A DNA stretch of 64,000 nucleotides, taken from the NCBI GenBank assembly GCA_023362775.1, contig JALMGJ010000020.1:5022001-5086000 (forward strand), written 5' to 3'. The translations under genes were made by a program, and so were the position numbers. How positions within the stretch are numbered: the stretch's first letter is position 1; the number at the start of each line of letters is the position of its first letter. The DNA comes from Charina bottae. Taxonomy: Eukaryota > Chordata > Lepidosauria > Squamata > Charinaidae. Shown here piece after piece: positions 36,160 to 47,869 of this stretch. Below the pieces are notes generated by a model that was not told the origin of the DNA, did not search any database, and saw only the letters and a list, made by a program, of their open reading frames with translations.

Positions 36160-36960
36160 ACACCTCCACCCCAGCATCATTTCCTTATCCCTTGAAGCAG
36201 ACTTTTTGTTTTAAATTCAACTTGGGTACTGCCTGACTCCAACCAACTATGGGAGGTTCACAATATAAAAACAAACAACAAATATACAAAAAGTATATAA
36301 CAATAGCAATAATAAGATGGCAGAACTGGTCAAGATGACAAACATGTCATGAACCCATAAGGGGCTCCAACCACACTAGCCCAACACCTGGAAGAAGAGC
36401 AAGGTCTTTAATGTCCTCTGGAGCTCAGGGGGAACCTCATTCCAGGGGGCAGGTGCCACAACAGAGAAGGCACGCTTCCAGAGGCCCGATAGATGACACT
36501 GCTTGATCAAAGGAACCTGGAGTGCACCAACCCTATTGGATCAAACTGGCCGGCTAATACCAGAGAGAGGAGATAGGTGGTCACTTTAATATCCAGGGCC
36601 CTATATCATATAGGTCATAACCAGCACATTGAATTGCACCCAGAAGCAGATGGTCAACTGGTGCAGCTTATGAAGTAGGGGTGTCACAGGGGCTTGCCAA
36701 GGCATGCCCATCATTGCCTGTGTTGCTGCATTCTGGAACAGATGAAGCTTCTGGGTGGTCTGCAAGGGCAACCACATGTGGAGTGTGTTGCAGTAGTTGA
36801 GCTGTGCAATGACTATGGCATGAGTAATTGTCTGAAGGGCCTCCTGATCTAGGAAAGGGCACCACTCATGCACCAGATGAAGCTGTGCAAAGGCCTTCTT
36901 GGCCACAGCTGCCACATGTGCTTCGAGCAAGAGCTGTGAGTCCAGTTAGATCCACAGATT
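36160..36960 (-). pseudogene. L2-clade LINE 3' part, broken
   Basis: On minus, 36930-36601 encodes the segment after the reverse transcriptase catalytic core: FAQLHLVHEWCPFLDQEALQ, LNYCNTLHMWLPLQ, QNAATQAMMG, VTPLLHKLHQL. It aligns by eye with the plus-strand L2 block at 35335-35515. The frame then continues through a stop into the C-terminal APAPWNEVPPELQRTLKTL region near 36440. This is a second, opposite-strand L2 remnant next to the first. Confidence 0.78.
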
Positions 36961-37327
36961 GCGCACCACTCTATAATGGGGAAGTTTAACCCATTTAACC
37001 CAAGTTTAAAGTTAACTTTAACCGTCCAAGGTTAAAGATGGAATATCCTCAGAATGCTTGAGCAGGGCTAATGTTTTTCATTTATGCATGGATTACTGTG
37101 GCATGGGTTGTTACTGTGAAGATAATGGTTAATCTACATGTTGAAGTACTTCCTGTACTAATGCATGGATTAGAATACAGTTATCCTTTGAGTGTTGCCA
37201 TACTCTGAACCTTGTGATGCATTTCTTATCTCCAAACAAAAAAATAAACCCAGGTATCAAAATGCCCATGAAATGTTATATTTGATAGACATGCATGAGG
37301 ACCTTGGGATAAATTATGTCCTCAGTG

Positions 37328-37523
37328 TGTTTTTGTTGTTCAGTCGTTTAGTCGTGTCTGACTCTTCGTGACCTCATGAACCATAGCACGCCAGGCACTC
37401 CACTGTCACCCGGAGTTTACTCAAATTCATGTTCATTACATCGTTGATGCTATCTAACCATCTCATCCTCTGCCGTCCCCTTCTCCTTTTGCCTTCAGTC
37501 TTTCCCAGCATCAGGGTCTTTAG
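37328..37523 (-). mobile_element. Bov-B LINE 3' end, 5'-truncated
   Basis: The complement of the same Bov-B tail as 32261: ttgttgttcagtcgtttagtcgtgtctgactcttcgtgacctcatg at the left and the GKTEGKRRRGRQ coding complement toward 37510. Confidence 0.88.
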
Positions 37524-37711
37524 GATAAAATGCATTTTTAAAATATTCATGCAGTTGATGTTGCAGTGGAAGAGATTTTAAATATGCAAAAATTGAAATA
37601 GACTGATCTGTCTTTTTTAATTGAACTGTTGTCAATAAAGTGGTAGAGTTGAGTGTCCAGGGTCCTTTATTTAATTTATTTATTTAAAGTTCATTAGACA
37701 TTTGGGTAGGA

Positions 37712-37920
37712 CAGTGCTTTCCAAACTCCTGCTGTTGGCGACACACCAACGGTGGCAGCGCGGGGGCGCGCACAGCGGCGTGCGCGGCAGTGCGTGGTGG
37801 TGGTGTGCGCGGCGGCAGTGGCCTCGTGTTTTGCGGTAAAACATGGAAGCGCTGTTGGCGTGCCGCTGCCGCTGCCACCACTTCCGAGTTGTGTCGCGAC
37901 ACACTGTTTGGAAAGCACTG
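37712..37920 (+). mobile_element. Non-autonomous hAT DNA transposon, GC-rich family, copy 4
   Basis: The inverted ends are CAGTGCTTTCCAAAC and GTTTGGAAAGCACTG. The TSD octamers GGGTAGGA and GTGTAGGA (37704-37711, 37921-37928) differ at one base. It is the shortest copy. The GC-rich core carries ggcgacacaccaacgg and tgtgtcgcgacacact. Confidence 0.92.
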
Positions 37921-37928
37921 GTGTAGGA

Positions 37929-39099
37929 TGTGTAAGTGTCTGCAGGAGCTGACATCCTTTGAGTGACATTGGCAGGCAGTGGGGCATATCCAAAGCTTGC
38001 ATATTGTCTGTGCTCTAGATTTAAGAGCTCCTGAGTAGGGCAACAGTATGCACAAAATTTAATCTGGCAAGTCAGTGTATTGTTTTATATATTTTCTTCA
38101 TGTGCTAACAAGACAGAAATGTAGAACAATTTGCTTTGCCTGCAGTTAGTCAAGGCTGTATGTATTCACTCTGAACCTACCATTGTTATCTAGCAGCTTG
38201 CATTGCTCTGCCTATTCCTGTCAGTTTATGTGGATGTGATGGGACAAATTTAATTTTTAACTGATTCAGAGCAGTCGCACATGGTTTTAAGTTGCATAAT
38301 TTTTTGTACAGATCTATAGTTCTTGAAGGTGAACTTTTCTGGTAACAACTATTATCTGACGATAACATCAGAATCTTTCCCACGCTTTTTTAAAAAAATG
38401 CACCTGGTCAGAATTGCTGGTGGAGTAAAACCCTTTGTCTTGATTGAAAGGGAGAAATATTGTCACTAGAAGTGTGATATAGAGAAATTTCTTGAGGCAA
38501 GCATACATGAAACTGCTTGTCTCTAAAAAGCCAGTCTTAGCAATTTTCATCATGCAGCATGGAAATTAATTAGTCCAATTTTATGGAAATTACTTCATTA
38601 TAAGTAACTTCAGCTGGTCCATTCATGAAGCAAGCACTTAAAAAAAATTAAGAGCTATGTAAATTGGTGCCAATTCCCCTTCCACCCGCGCATTCTTTTT
38701 TTTTCTGTCTAAAAAATGGAAGAGCAACAGATGTGCTGTTTGAAAGGGCCAGCACTCTCTGGCTTGGATGGGTGGATATCTTGGACTCCATTTTGCATTC
38801 AGACTTAAATAGCAAAATGAACCATTTTAAGCTGGGTGTTTTTATGATGCTTTCTATTGTATATGGTTGATTTGTTATCCATTTTGCATTCAATTATCTG
38901 GGTTCCCATTGATTTCATTTGCCTGTTGATGACTAGAAAAAGGAAAACCACCATTTGTTGACTAGCCAGTCAGAAAGTGATGGACTTACTAGACGTGGAT
39001 AAAACTTCAAGGCTTTTTGCATCACAGTGGTGCACAGACTCTATATACAGCAGGGAAGAGGAATTACAGTCAGAAGCTCCTTTAAGTCCATGTTGATTG
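37929..39099. other. Unassigned sequence, no gene seen
   Basis: AT-rich, with short frames lacking coding signs. Nothing supportable. Confidence 0.4.
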
Positions 39100-39101
39100 T
39101 A

Positions 39102-39524
39102 CAGGTAGTCCTCACTTAACCATAATTGGGACGGGCAACTCTGTCGCTAAGCGATGCAGTAGTTAAACAATACATCATGTGACCATGATGGACTTACGAC
39201 ATCACTCCTGCCGCGATCATTAAGCAAATCACCCGTGGTCATTAAGCAGGACATCACGTGACAGCAACTTGCAATTTAACTGCCAGCTTCTCCATTGACT
39301 CTGCTTGTCAGAACTGGCTGTGAAGCACGCATATGGTAATCACGTGACCACAGGACACTGCGATGGTCGTAAATGCCTGCCGGTTGCCAAGCACCCGAAT
39401 CATGATCACGTGACTGCGGGGATGCTGCAATAGTCATAAGTGTGAGTCATTAAGTTACTTTTTCAGTGCTGTTGTAACTTTGAACAGTCACTAAACAGGG
39501 CAGTTGTTAAGCGAGGACTACCTG
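39102..39524 (+). mobile_element. TA-flanked non-autonomous DNA transposon (Tc1/mariner-like ends)
   Basis: The inverted ends are CAGGTAGTCCTCACTTAAC and GTTAAGCGAGGACTACCTG, with TA at 39100-39101 and 39525-39526. Subterminal blocks such as aattgggacgggcaactctgtcgctaagcg and gtgacc/tcacgtgac repeats match the ends of the copy at 1159. There is no transposase. Confidence 0.85.
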
Positions 39525-39526
39525 TA

Positions 39527-40939
39527 ATGTTGAAATAGCCCATGTCTATAGGTTCTGTTGCATGTTCAACATGTGAAGGTTATGGTCATGACACCCACTC
39601 CCCTCCCCCCATGCATGAATTCTATATATAATAGTAGTTTGAAAAGCATTAGGAGTACCATATAGATTTGGCAGAGAACCTTATGGCCATCTCGACACCC
39701 CCTTCTTGAAAAAAAATTCTAAACGGTACATTATGTTAACATATGCCTGTCAATAACAAAGCTATTGTTTGTATTAAGACTTGCATTGGATGTTTCTCAG
39801 TGTATTTGTAGGTGGTGAAGTGTCTTGAGACTTTCTCTGCTTTCTGTAAGATCTACAGAATTGTTCATACTGAATAGGAAGAGGTGACATAATTTGTTTT
39901 TGATTCCAAAGTTTTATATACATTTCCTATTGGCAACTAGAGGAGAAGGCACAGACTGCCTAGCAGAAGATTCTTTCAAACGTTCTGAAGTATTATTTTT
40001 ACCAAATATTGTAAGAGCATTTATGAAACGTTATATTTTATTTGTATCAATATGCACATTAGATGATGGGGCAGGAAAATGAAAATGATGGAGGAAAATA
40101 ATATAAATACAATACTTCTTGCAGCTCCTAGAATCCTGAAAGTTTGTGTTACTAAAATTAGTTTCTCTCCCCACCTCCAGGATCTGTTTTCAGATCACTG
40201 GATCTAAAATAATCTCCTGGAGTATGCTAATTTATTGCAACACCTTTTCATCACTAATTGGGTGTAGTATATGCTTAACAGTATAAAACTACAAGAGGAA
40301 ACAAGAAAAAAAAAACCAGTTTAGAATATTTAGTTCTAGTAGATGCTTTTCTATATAGGCTTACTAAATTTGACAACGCAATTTTTAAAGACAGTTTATG
40401 GAGACAACTGTCAGAAGAACAATGGATTTTATGATTACAAGGCCTCCTTTTAAACATGTCACTGGTTATGTAACATAGGGAGTTGACGCCCTGAGGGGAA
40501 CAGGGGGGTCACAGTTGTTGGGTTTTTGTGAGGTCAGACTTTGAGCATTACCAAGTCTACAAATCGCTCTTCCACTTGCTTCCTTTCCTTGGAAGAGGTG
40601 CTACAGTTCTAAGCCACCAACAATATTATATTCCATAAATTATTTATGTTAGATAATGTCATTTTGAAATGAAGTTTTTTTATACCCCCATATCTATTGA
40701 TTTTACAAAATGTTTCGATTTATCCATTAAAATCCATTATTGTGTCAAAAATGTTGATAAAAGTTTTGTAATGTGTGTTTATTAAATCATATTGTATTTT
40801 ATGGCTTGAGTTTTTAATGCAGTTGAAATAGACAAAACTCTCATTTCTGCACAATTATTGATCATGTAACGAATATAATTGGATATTGGCAATCCACTGA
40901 CCATGACCGCCTGAAGTTGGATTTGGATTCTCTTGGAAC
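39527..40939. other. Unassigned AT-rich sequence, no gene seen
   Basis: No repeats or coding sequence could be named in this stretch. Confidence 0.4.
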
Positions 40940-40941
40940 TA

Positions 40942-41164
40942 CAGGTAGACCTCATTTAGCAACCACAATTGGGACCGGCAACTTGGTTGTTCAGCGAAGC
41001 AGTTGCTAAGTGAAACTGCAACTATGCTTATGATCTTACTTCAGCTTTGCTTTGCTTTACAGACCTGCGAAGGTCATAAATACGAGGAATGGTTGTAAAG
41101 TTACTTTTTCATCACTGTTGTAACTGTGAAAGGTACGAGGCAGTCGCTAAACGAGGACTACATG
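40942..41164 (+). mobile_element. TA-flanked non-autonomous DNA transposon, short copy
   Basis: The ends CAGGTAGACCTCATTTAGC and CTAAACGAGGACTACATG are flanked by TA at 40940-40941 and 41165-41166. It has the same subterminal aattgggaccggcaactt block as the copy at 39102 but is half its length, so it is probably an internal deletion. Confidence 0.83.
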
Positions 41165-41166
41165 TA

Positions 41167-41885
41167 TGTGTCTGTTTCTGGTGTCTCCACCAATGTGGTG
41201 ACTAGTAGTCTATTTGTAAGTACTTGTAGACATGTATGTGTATGCGTTAGTGAAGTTCAGTGTGTTTTTCTCTGTTATTTTGCGTTTCTAGCCTTTTAAA
41301 ATGGGAGCTTTTTTTAGATGGCAAGAGAAAAGCTAAACATGATCAATCTACAAGTATTGCTGATAAAAGTAAGTCTGAAACAAGAAAGTATGATGAAAAT
41401 ACCATTAGAATTGTAACTTCAGCAGCACTGAGTCTTTGGCACCTCCCAACCTGCTGACCACAAGGGGCAGTAGGGAGTAGGGAGAAGAAAAGATTTACTC
41501 CATTTCCCTTCTTGGTCTACGATTCTGGCTGCTCTTTGCCTGTGAGATTACTAATGTCAGGGTCACTTCCTTCTGCCTTTGCTCCCAGGCGTGCATGCAG
41601 AGCTCTTGTTCTTTGATTATCCTCCTGGGAGGATGTGGTATGCATTTCCTTCAGGAATGCACACACACATGCAAAAAGGTTGAGAGTAGGAAGCCAAGGA
41701 AACTAAAATAAAATCTGGAAACAAGTCATGCAAAAAACTTGTAAAGTTTTGTCATTGTTTTATTTGATATATAGATGAACTGAAATCTTTAGTTTTATTG
41801 ATTAAATCACAGTCACAGAAATTCTTTTTTTTTTCATTTTAGCAGGTTGCAGTATCACAATGTTTGAGAACTCTTAACCTCACAC
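41167..41885. other. Unassigned sequence
   Basis: No gene supported. A 65-codon frame at 41260-41457 has no recognisable domain. Confidence 0.35.
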
Positions 41886-41890
41886 AATTT

Positions 41891-42440
41891 GCCAGTTTGG
41901 TCTAGTGGTTAAGGTGCTGGGCTAGAAACCAGGAGTCTGTGAGTTCTAGTCCCGCCTTAGCCATGAAAGCCAGCTGGGTGATCTTGGGCCAATCACTCTC
42001 TCTCAGCCCTAGGAAGGAGCCAATAGCAAAGCAGGAGACTGAGAGTTCTAGTCCCGCCTTAGGCAGGAAAGCCGGCTGGGTGACCTTGGGCCAGACACTC
42101 TCTCTTAGCCCTAGGAAGGAGCTAATAGCAAATCAGGAGACTGAGAGTTCTAGTCCCGCCTCAGGCATGAAAGCCGGCTGGGTGACCTTGGGCCAGTCCC
42201 TCTCTCTCTCAGCCCTAGGAAAGAGCCAATAGCAAACCAGGAGACTGAGAGTTCTAATCCCACCTTAGGCATGAAAGCTGGCTGGGTGACCTTGTGCCAG
42301 TCACTCTCTCTCAGCCCAACTTACCTCACAGGGTTGTTGTTGTGGGGAAAAAAGGAGGAGGAAGGAGTATTAGGTATGTTTACCGCCTTGAGTTATTTAT
42401 AAAAACAAGAAAGGCGGGAGAAAAAGAAATCTAAAAAAAA
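41891..42440 (+). mobile_element. tRNA-derived SINE with 4 internal ~100-bp units
   Basis: The tRNA-like head is gccagtttggtctagtggttaaggtgctgggctag. Then come four units, with the landmark tagtcccgcc (or taatcccacc) at 41948, 42049, 42151 and 42255 (spacing 101, 102 and 104). The 3' part is caacttacctcacagggttgttgttgtggggaaaa, ending cgccttgagttatttataaaaac. The repeated open frame (a 97-codon frame with three near-identical peptides) comes from the tandem units, not from a gene. Confidence 0.88.
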
Positions 42441-44160
42441 TTACCCTCGACTCAAATTATATAGTATCATTTATTTGTATCAGGCAGGCTAGCTTTAGCT
42501 TTTTGCAGTTTGTATTCTTAAAACTATATTTTGATTGTGCTTTGAGATTTGCTATTTTAGGACATCGTGATGTTAATAAATTACTTGAGTTAAAAATATT
42601 TAAAGCATTCCTAAAAATTAAAAATTAAAAACTCTATTGTGAGCGTAGCAATTAGGTTGAGGTTATTATCTTAATATTGAAAAAGCACTGGCTTTTCCCA
42701 AGTTATTAAATGGAAGCAGTGGCTCTTTGCACATAACATTAAAATAATTTAACAGTATTTGATATGTGTCCTTGCACTTCAGTGAGAGATTGATGTTGAA
42801 TTAATTAGTATTGCTTACTTTCTTCTTCGCAGTGATAAGGTTGTGATCATATGCATCCTTCAAAAACAGGTTAGCTCCATAGAGTTTATTTGTTTGTTTA
42901 TTAGAATCCAACCTGAATAACAACATGAGAATTTTCCCACCCCCACCCAAATCAGCACATTACTCATCAACGGAAGGCAGACAGAAAGAAGAACGTCTTC
43001 AGGATAATACCAATGGGGCAATGTGTATTTCTCTAGAAATAGGCACTACATTAAGATTGACAACAGCAATGCCAACAAAATTACTAAATCCAGAAGACCC
43101 TCAAACTCAGAATCTTATTGCGCTCAAGTGTTCTGGAATTAGTTGATGGAAGAAGAGAGGCAAAGCTGCATGTCATACTTTGCATTGGGGCACACAATTC
43201 CCTTTAGTTTAATGGCCGCACCAGGTTTTGCTTAGTATGTCGAGGGCTGCATTTCCAGTGGGTGGGGATTTCATCAGTTTTAAGTGGTCAAAGGAGACCC
43301 TTAAGCATCTGGAAGTATCTGGAAGCATCTGGCACTGATTTTTCCTCTTAAAATCATTTCCAATACAAAAAGAGGTCCCATATTTTGGGCCCATCCACTC
43401 TGGGATCTCCCAGAAGGGATGCTGGTAGGCTGCATTTGGCATCCATGCCTTAGTCCAAATTCTTTTATTAACTTTCCCCAGGTTTCATGCAGATGCAAAA
43501 AGATGTTTCATGTAGATGCAAAAAACCACCAACACTTCATACAGGTACAAAAAGTAGGTGAGACAAGAAGGAACCCTGAAGGATCTCACAAACCAACAGC
43601 CATGAACAAATATCCCCCAGCATTATCTACTAGTTGTGACTCTGTAATGACTGAAACAAAAATACTGGAATGGTTATAAGCTACTGTATATTACCTGTAA
43701 GCTGAAATATACATTGGTTGCAACCATTTCAAATGGTTTGTGTGCTAATAGTTAGTAGCACTAGTAATAGTGCTAGTGAGAATAGATCCTCTTTTTAACT
43801 GAGGCTTGATCCTGCACTGATAGGATAAGGGCTTAAGAGCTGGGAAATCTGAGTTCAAAATTTAGCTCATTCTTGGAACCAGTAGGAGGCCCTTCATTCA
43901 TTCAGTCTCCAGTTTTCAGCCCAAACAACTCGCTAACATCAATTTTAAAACAACAAAAGGATCCGCAGAAAAAAATCAATAAAAAACAATAAAAGCACTA
44001 TATCTTCGGAAACAGAGCGCTGAGAATCAAAAACAAAAGTCTTGATAATACTCAGAAACAGGCAGAAAGATGGAAGAAGCCAATCAGCTTTCATGGGTAT
44101 AGCGTTCCACAGGTTCAGCTCAGCAATTGTGGAAGCCCAGTTTCACCTCACCTCTCCATG
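42441..44160. other. Unassigned sequence, no gene seen
   Basis: AT-rich with no recognisable elements. Frames at 42925, 43209 and 43419 show no coding signs. Confidence 0.35.
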
Positions 44161-44164
44161 TGTA

Positions 44165-44560
44165 CTTTATTTTTTTCTTTTTTGTAAATTTTATTGAATT
44201 TTAAAATACATATTAAAAGTTAATACAAAAGAAAGAAATAGAAATAGAAATACAAAGTAAGAAAAAAGTAAAGAAAAAGTGAAGTCAAAAAATAACAAAG
44301 AAAATATAGAAAATAGATGTCCTCCAATTTATCTTTGAACTTTAAGTAAAATAATTAACTTTAAATGTTAGTCCTTCATACAATACACAGGAACTTTTCT
44401 TTGTCATATACCCTATGCTTTCTATAATCCAATCTTCTGTTCTTCATGTAAGTTTCACCTTTCTTGATATCTTCCAACAATCCATCTCTGGTTTCTACTC
44501 CTTGAAATAGTAATCCAATGTTCATTACTGCATCAGTTCGATGTTTTTCATTTGCTCTGT
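44165..44560 (-). mobile_element. L1 LINE 3' end fragment, probable
   Basis: The plus strand starts tttttttgtaaattttattgaattttaaaatacat and is A-rich, then continues into ttgtcatataccctatgctt...ccaatcttctgttcttc. This is the complement of the A/T-rich squamate L1 3' UTR with a polyadenylation-type aataaaat near the end. It resembles the 3' end of the element at 61089. Confidence 0.5.
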
Positions 44561-44829
44561 GTACTTTCTGATGCTGGAGATATATAAATTCGCTGGTGAC
44601 CTCAGTGAGCAGCCAGGTTCATGTGGGAAACATGTCCCTTTTAGACCTATATACCGCTTACGAGGGAAAGGATAGCAAACATACAGACAGATCTTAAGAC
44701 AGATCTAGCCTCAGTTTTTAACATTTTAACAAAGATTATTTAGCACTTTCTATTTTTATGATACTTTCATTTATATGACTGGTTTAGAGAGTAAAGGTGA
44801 TCCATTATAACCCACAGGATGGTCATATA

Positions 44830-45452
44830 GAGCCAGTTTGGTCTAGTGGTTAAGGTGCTGGGCTAGAAACCAGGAGTCTGTAGTCCCGCCTTAGGCAGGA
44901 AAGCCGGCTGGGTGACCTTGGGCCAGTCACTCTCTCTCAGCCCTAGGACGGAGCCAATGGGAAATCAGGAGTCTGTGAATTCTAGTCCCGCCTTAGGCAT
45001 GAAAGCCAGCTGGGTGACCTTGGGCCAGTCACTCTCTCTCAGCCCTAGGAAGGAGCCAATGGGAAATCAGGAGTCTGTGAGTTCTAGTCCTGCCTTAGGC
45101 ATGAAAGCCAGCTGGGTGACCTTGGGCCAGTCACTCTCAGCCCTAGGAAGGAGCCAATGGGAAACCAGGAGACTGAGATTTCTAGTCCCGCCTTAGGCAT
45201 GAAAGCCGGCTGGGTGACCTTGGGCCAGTCACTCTCTCTCAGCCCTAGGAAGGAGGCAATGGCAAACCAGGAGACAGAGTTCTAGTCCCGCCTTAGGTAT
45301 GAAAGCCGGCTGGGTGACCTTGGGCCAGTCACTCTCAGCCCAACTCACCTCACAAGGTGGTTGTTGTGGGGAAAATAGGAGGAGGAAGTAGTGTTAGGAA
45401 TGTTCACCGCCTTGAGTTATTTATAAAAATAATGAAGGTGGAATAAAAATTA

Positions 45453-45491
<39 letters not shown>

Positions 45492-45494
45492 ATA
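44830..45494 (+). mobile_element. tRNA-derived SINE with 5 internal ~100-bp units
   Basis: The same head and 3' part as the copy at 41891. The landmark tagtcc occurs at 44881, 44983, 45085, 45183 and 45283, giving unit lengths of 102, 102, 98 and 100. Units differ slightly from each other (in the number of CT repeats and in gggaaatcagg versus gggaaaccagg). It ends in (AAAT)n at 45453-45494. Confidence 0.9.
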
Positions 45495-45603
45495 TTACAA
45501 GTAAAGACAAAAAGAAAACAAAAGCCTAAGAAAAAGAGATAAAACTAGAGAATAACAGAGAACTAGTAATAACCTTTCAACAGATTTAATATTTCTGCAA
45601 ATA

Positions 45604-45975
45604 TCTAGTGGTTAAGGCAATGGGCTAGTAACCAGGAGTCAGAGTTCTAGTCCCGCCTTAGGCATGAAAGCTGGCAGGGTGACCTTGGGCCAGTCACTCA
45701 CTCTCTCAGCCCTAGGAAGGAGCCAATAGCAAACCAGGAGACTGAGAGTTCTAGTCCTGCGTTAGGCAGGAAAGCCGGCTTGGTGACCTTGGGCCTGTCC
45801 CTCTTTCTCAGCCCAACTTACCTCACAGGGTTGTTGTTGTGGGGAAAAGAGGAGGAGGAAGGAGTATTTGGTATGTTTGCCACCTTGAGTTTTTGTTGTT
45901 GTTGTTGTTGTTATTATTATTATTATGATTATTATTGGGATTTAAAATAAATAAAATAAAAAATAAATAAATATA
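45604..45975 (+). mobile_element. tRNA-derived SINE with 2 internal ~100-bp units
   Basis: It starts inside the tRNA-like head at tctagtggttaaggc. Two units follow, with landmarks at 45648 and 45752, then the common 3' part with ttgttgttgtggggaaaagagg and a tail of GTT/ATT triplets and AAAT repeats. It lies about 110 bases downstream of the 5-unit copy. Confidence 0.85.
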
Positions 45976-46670
45976 GGCATGACAGGATGATAGAAGACCT
46001 GCTACTTTTAACAGGCATCACACACATTACAGACATAAAAAAGGGTGGGGCTTTGATCATCCCAGTCACACATGCCATTGCAATGCTGTTGAACCCCTCC
46101 ACCTTCACAGTTGCCTATGGCCTATTTCATTGCATTTTATTTAACAATGCCATTTTGGTGGTAGGAACAGCTATGAGTGGGATGGATTCTTCCCCCTACA
46201 ATACCTAAATCTGCTCCAGTGATTTGGGGGATTTGGAATAAGCATAGATGTTTGGAAGGGGAGAATCATGAAGAGAAATCTCACTGCAAAAGAGGAAGAC
46301 TTTCTGCCTAGAGTTAGAGGTAGCTCATTTGTTCCAGCTTGTGTGATCAGGATAATTTTGTTTTGGGAGAAAAGGAAAGACCAGAATCAGTCTGGAATGT
46401 TCCCTTAACTGTCTGTGCTTGTTTAGATTATTGTTACTTGCTGTGTCCTGAGGAGGATACAAGGAAGGTATTTTATTTTTTATTATTATATTTATGGTCT
46501 AAGACCAAACAAGTAAGCACTCTTCATTATCATCTTCAAACATCTTTTTATGAGATGTTTAAATTGTGTCAGGTTTTTAATTTGTTTCAAAGCACTTTAG
46601 AGACCATCACTGATGGAAATATGGAACATCAAGGATTACATGTAATTCATTAATTGTTTGATTATATCCC
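45976..46670. other. Unassigned sequence
   Basis: Open frames at 45987-46208 and 46339-46653 (73 and 104 codons) have no recognisable domain and no supporting context. I see nothing else. Confidence 0.35.
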
Positions 46671-46674
46671 ATCA

Positions 46675-47260
46675 AGTCAGTGTTGTCTCTTAGTCATCTT
46701 TCTCCAGGAGGATCTGTCCCCAACCTGACCCTTCAGGTCTCCCGCAGGTACAGCCATCATTGTTGTAATTGAGTCCATTCATGTTATTGCTGATCATCCT
46801 CTAATTTTCTTCCACCTTTCCCAACATTATGGACTTCTCAAGGGAGCTGCTCTTTGCAAAATGTCCCCAGAATATGATAATTTGCATCAGATCATTTGTG
46901 CTTCAAATGAGAACTCCAATAATACAGTCAATTTGATTTCTGTGTGCTCCATCTGGTGACGTCCATGTATATAGGCATGATTTTGGTTGTTTGAAGACTG
47001 GGTTACCAATGAAGAAATCATTGGATTGGAGGAAACTAGTAAGTTGTTCTCCTGCTTCATTTCTGTTTTCTAGGCCAAAACATCCAACTACATTTTCCTT
47101 CATGCTATTTCTGACTTTGGTATTTCGGGCTCCAACCACAAAAGCAGCACATCTTGCTTGCATGTTTTGTCAATTTCAGATTGAACTTGACCATAAAACT
47201 TTTTACTGTAATCTCTTCTTCCTCTGCATCAGTGGTTGAAGCATAAATTTGGATAACCAT
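46675..47260 (-). pseudogene. RTE/Bov-B-related LINE endonuclease fragment
   Basis: An open minus frame at 47163-46903 contains NPVFKQPKSCLYTWTSPDGA followed by HRNQIDCI. This matches the endonuclease segment of the Bov-B protein in this window (NTLFQQPKRRLYTWTSPDG, residues 251-269, then HRNQTDYI). It is much more diverged than the Bov-B copies, so it is probably an old RTE family. Upstream and downstream parts are only faintly recognisable. Confidence 0.65.
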
Positions 47261-47264
47261 CATA

Positions 47265-47865
47265 TTAAAGGATTACCTGCACATTCTAATTGATATTTTT
47301 TTTCTGGTCATTGACTGCGTTGTACCCAACCCTTCCTAATAATGGAAACTTTACATAGAAAGATACAGGGATAGTGTTTTAAATAAGCTATTGAGGTTGG
47401 AAAACATTAATAAGAATGACTAATTTTAGGAAATATATAATTAGGATTCTAGAATGATCCTGTTTTTCTAAAGTTGTGAGTTCATTTTATTTTTATTTTC
47501 TTGCTTTGAGTTGAAATTTTCTATGATAGAAAATGTTAGGCCCAATCAAATTATTTTGTTTTCAGTTATAGTCGACAAACCATTTCCTTTTATTTGAAGT
47601 TAGTTTTCTTTGGTTATTGCACTTCCTTTCCTACAAGTTTTTCTGTGCCAAATATCTTCCCATCTGTTTAACTGTTTACACAAGGTACCCCTTGTGTGAT
47701 TCTGATGAAAAGTAGGCAGGGGGCATATAAACTGAAAAATGAACATTAAGACTTAAGAAATATATTTGTGCATTTAACCTACAAAAAGGACTTTTAACAA
47801 TGGGCATATGTTTATCCTTAATTTTCTTCATAACATTAGCATCAGAAAGCAGGTGTCACAGAAAA
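47265..47865. other. Unassigned sequence
   Basis: AT-rich, no gene or named repeat seen. Confidence 0.35.
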
Positions 47866-47869
47866 AGGC

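Noticed and set aside
41939..42232. Frame with three near-identical peptides, and a similar one at 44912-45196
   Set aside because: The peptide repeats mirror the ~100-bp SINE units; the sequence is in a retroposed non-coding element.
41948..45290. CRISPR-like or satellite array
   Set aside because: Units are contiguous without spacers and lie within SINE copies in vertebrate DNA.
46339..46653. A 104-codon plus frame
   Set aside because: No recognisable motif or neighbouring exon signal; it could not be supported as a gene.
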